64,000 bases of DNA from Corbicula japonica (lineage: Eukaryota > Mollusca > Bivalvia > Venerida > Cyrenidae). Numbering within the stretch: position 1 is the stretch's first letter; every line of letters starts with the position of its first letter. The notes beneath the pieces are model-generated. The model did not search any database. It was not told the DNA's origin and was given only the letters and a program-made list of their open reading frames with translations. Location: positions 1,467,685 through 1,531,684 of the forward strand of contig JAZAYU010000007.1 in the NCBI GenBank assembly GCA_038501625.1. The letters are read 5' to 3'. Position numbers and translations under genes: made by a program. Shown here piece after piece: positions 45,501 to 54,455 of the stretch.

Positions 45501-48432
45501 TTTGTCACTCCATTGGGTGGCTGTTAAAGACAGGTTAGACTGTAAGTAAAATATTTACTAACTATAATAACAAATAATTACAACACCTTGCCTATTTACA
45601 AACTATAATAACAAATAATTACAACACCCGGTTACGTTGGGCATATATGTCACTTCAGATGATTTTAAACATTAGAACAGAAACTAATACTGTATGACAT
45701 TTTCAATTAGTACGCATGTACTATTTACATCTTAAGTAACACAATAGAAAACAAAATATGTACATATAGTATGTCTGAACGAGAGTTAGAAAAGAAATAA
45801 ATAAATATTACTTAAGTTGATTTTTAACGAGAGACTATTCGTAAAAGTCCATGCATTTTGGTTGTGTGGGGTGGGTGTGCTTTCTGAATGTGGCTATTCC
45901 TGATATGCAATATTATTACACTTTCTATCTGTTTAAATGTCAAATATGCATATCAGGACTTGCCATAACCAGAATACCCAGCAGCCCACACAGCCAAACA
46001 GTAGAGAGGGAAATAAAGCATAAGGCGGCCCACACAGCCAAAGAGTAGAGAGGGAAATAGAGCATGAGGCGGCCCACACAGCCAAACAGTAGAGAGGGAA
46101 ACAAAGCATGAGGCGGCCCACACAGCCAAACAGTAGCGAGGGAAATAAAACATGAGGCGGCCCACACAGCCAAACAGTAGAGAGGGAAATAAAGCACGAG
46201 GCGGCCCACACAGCCAAACAGTAGAGAGGGAAATAAAGCACGAGGCGGCCCACACAGCCAAACAGTAGACAGGGAAATAGAGCACGAGGCGGCCCACACA
46301 GCCAAACAGTAGACAGGGAAATAGAGCACGAGGCGGCCCACACAGCCAAACAGTAGAGAGGGAAATAGAGCATGAGGCGGCCCACACAGACAAACAGTAG
46401 AGAGGGAAATAGAGCATGAGGCGGCCCACACAGCCAAACAGTAGAGAGGGAAATAGAGCATGAGGCGGCCAAAACAGGAAAACAGTAGAGAGGGAAATAG
46501 AGCATGAGGCGGCCCACACAGCAAAACAGTAGAGAGGGAAATAGAGCATGAGGCGGCCCACACAGCCAATCAGTATAGAGGGAAATAAAGCATGAGGCGG
46601 CCCACACAGCCAAACAGTAGAGAGGGAAATAAAGCATGAGGCGGCCCACACAGCCAAACAGTAGAGAGGGAAATAAAGCATGAGGCGGCCCACACAGCCA
46701 ATCAGTATAGAGGGAAATAAAGCATGAGGCGGCCCACACAGCCAAACAGTAGAGAGGGAAATAAAGCATGAGGCGACCCACACAGTCAAACAGTAGAGAG
46801 GGAAATAAAGCATGAGGCGGCCCACACAGCCAAACAGTAGAGAGGGAAATAGAGCACGAGTTTATAAAATAAAAAGCAATTTTTTTTTCACATTTTGAGT
46901 AAGGTGAAATTCTAGTTATTGAAATCGGTTTGGAAGTCCTTTTGTGGACTGTCAGTTTTCAGATTGATTTAAATATTCTGACATACGTAAGCTGTTTTTC
47001 CCCGTCATTTATAGCAACTATGCCGTGAGCTTAAATCCCAGCTGGTAGAAATCAACGACGCTGCGGAAAATTCATACTTGGAAGCACAAGCACAGACGTT
47101 AACTGGTAAGTAATGAAATAAAGATAGCTTTTACGGTATAACAAGGCCAGTTCGATTGGAATAGAAGGTCGTTAACCTTTAGGCGGCGAATGGGTTCATT
47201 TTTATGATAGTCGGTGTGATAGGCCCAACGATAAAGACATTGAAAGGCATGAAACCCCTAAAAATGTATACTAGTGATCTGGGGCAAAAGGAAATCGCTA
47301 GAGCATCAGCCAAACTACCAGAAATTTAGAGGACGTTATAACTTTGGAACTAGAGTCTTTTCATTTTCTCTTAAAAGAAACTTATGTACAATAAAAAGCA
47401 GTTTTAATTAGTAAAAAACTCCCATAAGATTTTGCTACCGTTGATTTTTGTGCTCATTTGACATTAAAGAAACTAAGTTGCTCTTTGATGGTATAAGACC
47501 GGCATAATACATAAGCTGAAGTATTGTACAAATAAATGTCAGAAAAGGACTGGAATGTCAAATAATTACCTTTACTTAGTGAGATTTGAATATTTACAAA
47601 TTTATTCACCAAGTTGTAAATAGAATATATGCAGTCAAAGGTATTGTGTTAAGGGTTGTCTACAGATGTCTCTGCACTGCCGTCGGGAAAATGCAGTTCA
47701 TTTCATATTTGTCGTCTTCGGTGACCTTTTATCTATTTCAATATCACAGTAGCGTTGTTTGTGTCGTGTGGCGGATGTAAAAATCTCCCCGTACATTCAA
47801 TAGTTGAGCACGATACTAACGGAAGTCTAGAAGTCTATCTATTGCCCAAAGATGTTTAATAAACCGCTAAAAACAACAATTATATATAAATCGTTTTATC
47901 GTTTAGGTGACTTTTGGATAGGAGCGGCAGATATTGAGGAAGAAGGCTCTTGGTTATGGATGACCTCTCGGACTGCCCTTACCAGTCAGAGTTTCACTGA
48001 CTGGGCCCCGAACCAACCCGATAACTGGGCATCTGGCCAAGACTGTGGTTGTTTATACCAGAATGATGGATATAAATGGCAAGATGATGCCTGTCATGTT
48101 TTTAAACGCTACATTTGCGAAAAGAATGACGAGTGAGTGATTTTGCATATTTCAATTTTTATTTTAATTCTACTTAAATAGAATCCAATGTTTTATTGGT
48201 TTTATAACACAGACTGCAACTGACGCATTTGCCCGGCAATCGTACCTTAAGACATAGAGGAAAACTTAAAATGTAAAGACAAAGGGACTTGATTCCGCAT
48301 GTTGCCGAAACAGAAGAAAAAACACAAACCTAAATATCTGTCATTTTGTTTTGTTTATTTGTATAAATGTGTCCTCATTTTATCCAAAGTTTTATTTTAT
48401 TTTATTTCAGAACTGCAGAAGTCGTTGGTTGA
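42519..48432 (+). CDS. Secreted C-type lectin, single CTLD (5 exons)
   Basis: Exons 42519-42576, 43133-43218, 47015-47105, 47907-48132 and 48411-48432 join in phase to 160 aa. Exon 1 gives a signal peptide (MAVKYCLVIYFLAGCLL). The rest is one long-form CTLD: CPSGW (C23) and SCYHF (C34) form the N-terminal cysteine pair, C51 and C149 the long bridge, C125/C127 and C141 the short bridge. WIG is at 82-84, QPD at 115-117 (the galactose-type Ca-site motif), and WQD at 136-138 replaces the usual WND. The protein ends ICEKNDETAEVVG. It is likely an extracellular glycan-binding protein; in bivalves such lectins serve immunity or particle recognition. The CTLD exons are certain. Exon 1 (donor ATG|GTATTT) is inferred from phase and signal-peptide character. 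If the exon 4 donor is not used, the frame stops at 48134-48136. Intron 2 (3.8 kb) contains a Tc1 element, a MITE and a minisatellite. Confidence 0.8.
43774..43935 (+). mobile_element. SINE-like element, head part
   Basis: It shows the family head (ACAAGTGTGAG, then AGAACCTGCTTTAAACCCCC, CAGCGGCAAAATG, TTTGTTAATGG) but no tail. A family tail (GGTGGGTGTGCTTTCTGAAT, then ATTCCTGATATGCA) appears at about 45858-45910, beyond the Tc1 element and MITE. The element therefore seems split by later insertions. Confidence 0.6.
43939..45310 (-). mobile_element. Tc1/mariner-type DNA transposon, apparently intact
   Basis: A 1372-bp element bounded by perfect 26-bp inverted repeats (43939-43964 and 45285-45310) that start CAGTGCGACGAAATAAGTAT. 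A TA follows the right end; the left flank reads TT, so one copy of the expected TA target duplication is altered. The transposase frame is open throughout. It sits antisense in intron 2 of the lectin gene. Identical termini and an unbroken ORF point to recent mobility. Confidence 0.92.
44070..45161 (-). CDS. Tc1-type DD34E transposase
   Basis: An uninterrupted 363-codon frame; the biological start is probably the internal Met21 (MGRKGAELSS), giving 343 aa, normal for Tc1 transposases. Residues about 27-85 form the helix-turn-helix DNA-binding region (SIAEISRRLQ, then the GRPR hook at 80-83). Residues about 92-140 form the second HTH. The catalytic triad is D176 (VIFSDES), D265 (FQDDNAPVH) and E300 (SPDLNLIENLW), with 34 residues between the second Asp and the Glu. 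The enzyme binds the terminal repeats and performs cut-and-paste transposition into TA sites in the nucleus. No frameshift or stop is seen. Confidence 0.95.
   Translation of the reverse strand: MTLNYRKSMCFEVLESVCFEMGRKGAELSSELKNVAVCMFNDGLSIAEISRRLQRSYSRLSSILKKFRETGSVENLHRSGRPRIVTDRDYRHLERTVKCNRRDSLSEITSKFNEGRINPVCKRTVQIHLRKHGFSKRVNKKKVVVSKVNRAKRLVWCREKRRWPVSGRWDKVIFSDESQVVIGSDKRVLIWRRRGEGYRPDLVKSCKNKVLKVMVWGCICWNGVGTLVKVDGIINAHKYEQVLDNYLWPVIARHFPDNSYIFQDDNAPVHRAGTISLYKVRNNIKSISWPAQSPDLNLIENLWLYIKRKLSCRVSFINSEQDLFDEILRIWMSIPPAYVQNLYKSIPRRKMQVIRFKGHLTKY
45311..45363. repeat. GTGA/GTGAGT-rich microsatellite
   Basis: Irregular GTAAGTAAGTGAGTTAGTGA and (GAGT)n repeats between the Tc1 right end and the next MITE. 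Confidence 0.8.
45366..45542. mobile_element. TA-flanked MITE (Tc1/mariner-like)
   Basis: A 177-bp element flanked by TA on both sides (45364-45365 and 45543-45544). The left end starts CAGGCAAACCTGCCTTAGCA. The right end, reverse-complemented, starts CAGTCTAACCTGTCTTTAAC. Both lead into GCCACC. Internally the AACCTG-CTT-CAGCCACC motif is repeated. Non-autonomous. It lies 55 bp from the Tc1 element and is joined to it by a GTGAGT microsatellite-like tract. Confidence 0.75.
45551..45626. repeat. Short direct duplication
   Basis: The string ACTATAATAACAAATAATTA followed by CAACACC occurs twice, about 40 bases apart, immediately after the TA-flanked MITE. Confidence 0.8.
45855..45910 (+). mobile_element. 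SINE-like element, displaced tail
   Basis: It reads GTGGGGTGGGTGTGCTTTCT, then GAATGTGGCTATTCCTGATA and TGCAATATT: the 3' part of the same family as 12890-13140. It is probably the other half of the head at 43774. Confidence 0.55.
45956..46860 (-). repeat. 44-bp minisatellite, 20 units, within a SINE-like element
   Basis: The motif CCCACACAGCC recurs every 44 bases from 45985 to 46821 (20 units) with sparse substitutions (for example GAAAAC, ATCAGTATAG and CACGAGG variants). The left edge (45956-45984) reads, on the minus strand, into CCTGATATGCATATT. That is the terminal sequence of the SINE-like family at 12890, 39868 and 63745 in this window. The unit resembles the CCCTCTCTA...GGCTG...GTGGGG stretch just inside those ends. 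All three minus-strand frames are open across the array (282, 209 and 290 codons). Because 44 is not a multiple of 3, each frame cycles through all unit phases, so this openness is a property of the unit and not evidence of a gene. Confidence 0.9.
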
Positions 48433-49147
48433 TTCTACATTTTACCTGTTTTTATTTGTCTTCAATACAATATAAACACCATACGTCATTTGCGTTGGTA
48501 ATTCTTTAGTGACTACTGCAGACAAGTCATAATAGCCCGTGGACAAAAAAATTCTACAAACAGAATATTCTACAGCGCAAGGGGCGGTCCCAGAGGGGGT
48601 TCCGTGGAGTTGCTTGAAATCTTCTCCCTTTGGGGCAGCAATATTGAATTTTTCAGGAATTTTGTCCAGAAATTTGGAAATATCATTTAAAAACCCCTAG
48701 ACTGCCCCAAACTAACCTAAATTCTGGAAACCCTGCATTCGACATTGAGCGCTCTGCATTCTTGGTGAGTAACCAATCATCGGTTGATAGCGTTGCTTAC
48801 CTCTTTGATTGCACTACGGTGACACAAGTTTTAGAGTTCGATATGACTCCTAGGGAAATAGATGAAAAGAGAACGTTTAAAGCCACCGAACACGACAAAT
48901 ATGAAATGTTTGCAGGCTCAGTTTGATTGAGCCTGTTTGTGGGCAATCATGGAAATGGATAGCGCTGCCCACGCAGCACAAACGAACGTAGATCAGTTTC
49001 TTTTATTTTTTTGGCATTTTTTCTTACTGATTTAAAGTCAGGTGCTCTGTTCTCAGCAATGTCATTGAGTTCCCACCCATTTCGCCTGTGATTGTCATTA
49101 GGTACATAATAGTTTATGTTGTATATTATTACGCACATTTGCATTGA
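48433..49147. other. Downstream of lectin gene
   Basis: Contains only the inverted F4 repeat; no further exons seen. Confidence 0.5.
48820..48965 (-). repeat. F4 repeat, inverted copy
   Basis: On the minus strand: CAGGCTCAATCAAACTGAGC, then CTGCAAACATTTCATATTTG and TCGTGTTCGGTGGC. Confidence 0.6.
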
Positions 49148-49320
49148 ACATTGTCAGGCAACTTGTTTAGGTTCATTCGAGAGTCAGAGGTTAATCACTC
49201 ATACTCCTGGTTTAAACATCAGTGGTACCCATTTTGCCGCTGACCATTCTAAGGCATTCACCCCTCTGGTCCTGTTGTTTGTTAGTTGTTTATGGTGTCA
49301 CTCACTGATGTCAGATCTAA
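49148..49320 (+). mobile_element. SINE-like element, degenerate copy
   Basis: A partial match to the same family: TCCTGGTTTAAACATCAGTG, ATTTTGCCGCTGACCATTCT, TTGTTAGTTGTTTATGGTGT. The tail is lost. Confidence 0.45.
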
Positions 49321-50053
49321 CAAAAAATGAAGGCCCAGAAACACCGTATAAAAGCTATCATTGGTCATCTTAAACTGTTTTTTTTTTTTAATTTCAACAT
49401 TTGTTCTGGAATCGGGGTACGTGATTCGATGAGTGTTGAGTTTATCTACACGTTGATATAATATGAGACCAATATACCAAAACATCGTTGAGTTATGACG
49501 TTGAAACTCAACGAGGGATAAAGTGTTTATTTCGATTTGCATGCAGTATTTAGTTGTATTTTCGTTTTGTATCACTGCAGTAACAAAGTACTTGTTCCTT
49601 TGTTTATTATTAGTGAGTGGTTTAACTTTAAATGCTGATTAAAGGAAAACGTTGGCCAAACTTTTACAGTAGTGGTTGTGCTTTTATTTTGAAGGTTGTG
49701 CAAAAGAGAATTATAACTTAGAACGTTTAACAATGCTATATTCTGCAAACTATTATAGATTCTTGGAGTGGAGTTCTTTGCTGTTAAACAAATCACAGTT
49801 TCATCCATGTTACATTGTGTTTTTTTTTTTATAGAAAACATAAGAACTCCGAAGCTTAACGAATGGTTAAGTATACATGAACGGGTTTTTTTTTTCAAAC
49901 TGGGATATTTTGTGTTCTAAGTGATTGTAGTTCTATCTCATGCTGTAGATCATCTGTTTATTTCCTGAAATTGCCCACTTTTGGATCTAGTGACTATATA
50001 TAGGCCTATATAGCTCTATAGGCATATAGGGCCAGCAAATGACCTCTAAACAA
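49321..50053. other. Spacer before 4.4-kb array
   Basis: AT-rich. It ends with a 16-bp palindrome TATATAGGCCTATATA (49997-50012) about 40 bases before copy 1. Confidence 0.5.
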
Positions 50054-53000
50054 GTGTCTGTGGTTATTGTCGGTCATCCTGATGATTGTCGGTCATCCTG
50101 ATGACCGACATATTATAATGGACCAAACTTGAACTTTGAAGGGTAACACCGGTTAACAGCGGCACCGGACGTGGTCACTTTAGACAAAGCCGCCCGTCTA
50201 GAGCTTGGGAATGCTATTCCGTTCCCCCTATTTGCAAGAAAAGTCTTCTAAATGTTGATGAAACAATATCTGGACGTTATAGTAACATCAAATCAGAAAT
50301 TGAGCCGATATATAACGACATGTTAAATTATATAAACATACGTGTGTTGTATTTTCTACAGGGTGTAGAAAAAATGTTATGCGTCTTTTTTTTAGAAAGT
50401 CACGTGATGAAAACCTTCATAGCAAAATATTATTTGTGTATAAATTGAACTGTTACGTTATTTGATCAAACAACTGTTCAGGATGACCCCATATATGAAA
50501 TAGATTCAATCCGTTATATTGATTTTGTTGGTCAAAAGCAAGACATCGTTTATGTAATTTCTTAGAGACTAATGAATATCCAGGCGTGCTCGATTGGGCT
50601 GTCGGAACTGTGCCAGAATCAAATTCCGACTCTTCCACAGAATCTGCTTGACTGTTTCACTGCGCATGTCTGTACTTTCAGCAGACAGCGACAGTAGTAA
50701 TTTAAAACCAATTTTGTCTGGCGATTATAGTCGCCAGAGAATCCTTAGCGAGCTTCAGTTATCTTTCCGCGAGGTTTAAAATAGGCGGTATTCCCCAAGC
50801 TTGCAAGTAAAGTACATACTGCTGCTGGAGATTAACAACACCAGTTGGTGTTAGATTTAAAAATACAACGAACTCGGAGTCATATTACAAGATGTATGTT
50901 TACCGTTATCACAGCAGAGTTGCTGATAGCAATTTGATGTTACTTAAATGTCGGTCACTGATTTATTGCCATTCATATGTTTGGAATGCATATTATGATG
51001 AGATCGGTATCTGTATTGTTACGACGCTTGTAACCACTGCTGGCGTAGTGCGTCGGGGGTTTAAATGTTAACCATTCGAGTTGCACAAATACTGCATACT
51101 GTTTGCCATATCCTGTCGTTCAGGGCGACGTTTACACCTTCTAGATGCTGGTTTAATACAGTATAAGCTGTACCTCTTCTTTTCTTTTTTACAAATGGTT
51201 TATATTTACCTTTTAATCAAGTGTTATGTTGAATTATTGTAATGAGCAATAGGCTTAGTTGATAAGAAGCTGGAGAATTTTTTTTTAAAAAGATACAGAG
51301 AACAGGCTTGACGTAATCCAGAAGCCAATCAGAGGCCTCTAGTTTTTTGGTTTACAACAGTCGTTTATTTTCTGATAACGACGGAGAAAGAGTCTAAGAA
51401 TCTGCCAAACGAGTGAGATTGGATGTCGGAACAGAATCATGATAGGTTTTTATAAAAAGTGTTACATAATTGCATGTTTATTATATCTTTTGAAGTCTAA
51501 AGAACTCCTAATGGTCTTAATAAGCCATACTTCATAGTTCAACTAAGTTTTCCTAGTTTTTAGATCAGTCAACAAAAAGCAATATTTATAATTTACTGAT
51601 TCAGAAAAATACCACTATTTCTGGTATTTATGTTGGTGAAATTCTTGGCATAGTACTGAAATGTAACCATTATCTTATTTTATGGCAAAAAAACAGTATC
51701 TAAAAATAGTTCAGTTTGGTGCAGTATAAAACACTGACCGATTCACACCACCTATTTCGATGGAATGGGTAGAACGCTGCCAGAACACAGTTCCGACGCA
51801 CTCGATTGGAGTTCTCCCTGTTCTAAATGTCGGAATTTCCAATCGAGCACGCTCCGACTTTTGCGGGAAAGGCTGTCTGTAAACAAAAGTTTACAAAAAG
51901 CTAGTCGGTCATTAGCATACACTTTCAACCAAAAATGTATTCCAAAATCTAGAGTTCAACAACAAAATTTCGTCACTGTCCTAGGGTGAGGGGATGAGCA
52001 GCCTGACAGGGACTCAAATTATTAAATTTACTATTCTGATCTTCAACAATTTCGTTAGAATGCTGAAATTAAACATGTAATATTGGCGGTTCTCGCACAT
52101 TTTCCTGTTTTTGTTTGTTAGTTTTAATGATGTCAATTTCAGTGTATGCCATGTTAGATGACATTATGCGGGTTTCAAAAAAAACTCATGTCCATGCATT
52201 GACTTTGAAAATTGATGAACACTTCTACCCATGTGTTAATTTTAAAAATTTCTTTCTTGTGGTATAAATCACCAAACATACGGTCGTGAAACAGTAGAGG
52301 CTTATAGTAAACGAGGAGATGTTTTTAACAAGCATTTAGGAGGAAACGAATGCTCAGAACTTGCTTAATTGTCAAAATATTGTCTTTTAAAGAGAGATTT
52401 TGCTTTTTGCGCTTTCCAGTGCAAATGTTGCGAATGTTCTCAGAAGTTAACGGAAGTTTAGCGGAGTGAGGTGATCATTGTTTAAAGTAAAAAAGAAGGG
52501 GGGATCAGCGATTTTGCCATTTGTTTGCGATTTCCAGTGCAAATTTGGTGAATGTTATCAGAAGATACCGGAGGTTTAGCGAATGTGACATGGCCATTGT
52601 TTAAAGTAAACATAGGAGATCAGCATGGGCAATATTTTTATCTAATATCATAAGTGTAGTCAATTGGGCGGCGCTACGCTAAAAGACAGTCATCAATACG
52701 ACCAATAAGCTGCGGACGAGAGAGATAAACGACTAGGATGGCCACATGAGGTTATGATTACACATTCAGCGTGGAAGAATCAATAATGATTTTGTTTATT
52801 GAACTTGTCTGATATCAATTTATAGGATAAATGGCGACACGTTACCTCAGTTACAAGTACTTAGTTAGTCAAGTTTGTTGAAATATAATTTCAATCCATA
52901 ATTACACACTTTTGCATTTCACGAGCGCACTATTGAAATAACCTGAGATGCGAGAGTTTAAACCTAGTTGATTTGATGACTACCCATGTCTTCATTAGTT

Positions 53001-54455
53001 ATGAACATTACATTTTATCTTTTATTCGCAATTACTCATTTAGAGGGACATTTATATACATGTATTATGCTCTTTCTGAAAGATTTGCATAAAAGTGCCT
53101 CGTTTTGAGCTTGTTGCACAAAAACTGCCATGTTTTTTTAGATCTATCTATTTCCCTGTCCTTTTGATATCCAAGTTGGAGCTCTAATTACGATGCGGTA
53201 TTTTATGTTTTTGATATGCTTTAAAGTCTTTAACAGGCTCAATGAAACCGAGCCTGTAATATTTTCACATTTTTCGTCTTCGGTGGTTTTCAAAGTGACC
53301 TTTTCATCTATTTTAAGAAAACAAAACTTAAACGATTGTTTTGAAATAGAAACTTAGTAACCATTCTATACGTGCTTCTGTATTTTTATAATTTAAACTT
53401 TAACTATTTAATTTATGTTACAAAACTTTCGCCGCCATAAAGTTCAAAACTTGCCCTTGAATATATGCATTATTAACGAAATACGAATTGATTTATTTTG
53501 ATTCCCATATTCCCTCTCAAAACCGCATATATCTATGCGTTCTCTTCTTGGGGTCTATAGTGAACGGTCGGACTCGTCGCAGTTGCAATCCAAATTGAGT
53601 TTTACTTGTAAAAGATTTCCGGGGATGCCCGTGACCCCAATGACTGCTTCCCCATACACATGCAATATAACGGATCTGATTTCGGTCTTGGGATACTAAA
53701 CGATAACATTATTTTGACAAGTACAGTAAGGTAGACAACACAAGCACTATCATTTCTATGTAAGGGCGATCTACTAGAATATACTGCAAGGAATGCAAAA
53801 CCAGCCTTTAAAGTAAAGAAAAAGTTGTTTTCAGAACAGTGGCATAACGACAATTTTTTATGATGATAGATTAATTTAAATACAAATAGTGCTTCTTGAG
53901 TTCCTTTAATAGTTTTACAGAAAATCGTTCGAACAAAAACAAACGATAATAGCAGCATAAAGCTTAAGTGAAAGTAATAAATGCATCAGCATCCTAATTT
54001 ATTGTTTACTGTCTTTTAACGCTCGTCAACTTCAAGTTTGACGAGATCTGCTGAACCAAATAAAGCTACATTTTATGAATGTTGGTAATAAATACTGAAT
54101 ATTATAAGCGTGGCTTTTCTCTCAATGTACAAATAAGTATCAACTGTGGAAAGTTCTATGGTACCTCTTTGAGCATTCGCGTTAATGTAACATATTCATC
54201 AGATTCGCTGGTGCTTAAACAACGTAATTATTTCTACACGTCCTGAAAAAAAAAATTACGTCTACTAGAGACATGATTTTTTATATTGATGCCTTTAGCC
54301 CGTACACGTATTCTTCATGTTTCCATAAATCAAACATCAGCCGTTCAACTTTGTTTGCATGCTTTAAAGTAACAGAATTGTACAATGTTTATATGTTCTC
54401 TTGTTTATGTTTGTACATACATAGAAATGTAAATGGAAATAAACTTGAAACTTGA
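50054..54455. repeat. 4.4-kb tandem unit, copy 1
   Basis: First of three direct copies. It begins GTGTCTGTGGTTATTGTCGG and ends with AAATAAACTTGAAACTTGA, a polyadenylation-like tail. It is 4402 bp long. Small frames (61 and 74 codons plus, 118 codons minus) repeat in every copy but match no family I know. Local structures: a TCTGGCGA/TCGCCAGA hairpin near 50717, an inverted repeat CTCGATTGGA/TCCAATCGAG at 51799-51850 and a CTCGTCAA/TTGACGAG hairpin near 54022. Copy 1 lacks the 62-bp internal duplication and differs from the other copies at about 52850-52880. Confidence 0.9.
53235..53300 (+). repeat. Dispersed repeat F4 (GGCTCAAT...GAGCCTG) inside 4.4-kb unit
   Basis: AGGCTCAATGAAACCGAGCC, then TGTAATATTTTCACATTTTT and CGTCTTCGGTGG. 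Related copies at 23723-23780, 23966-24030, 47700-47780 (partial) and, inverted, 48875-48950. The start GGCTC..GAGCC is itself an inverted repeat. Also present in units 2 and 3. Confidence 0.6.

Noticed and set aside
45933..46825. Three overlapping minus-strand frames of 209-290 codons
   Set aside because: They are one 44-bp minisatellite read in three phases; no start context, domains or splice signals.
50453..50638. 61-codon minus frame in each 4.4-kb unit
   Set aside because: It begins at GTG rather than ATG, with a stop upstream. Composition is protein-like, so an internal exon remains possible, but nothing supports it.
53602..53958. 118-codon minus frame present in all three 4.4-kb units
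   Set aside because: Preserved only because the units are recent duplicates; no homology or transcript signals.
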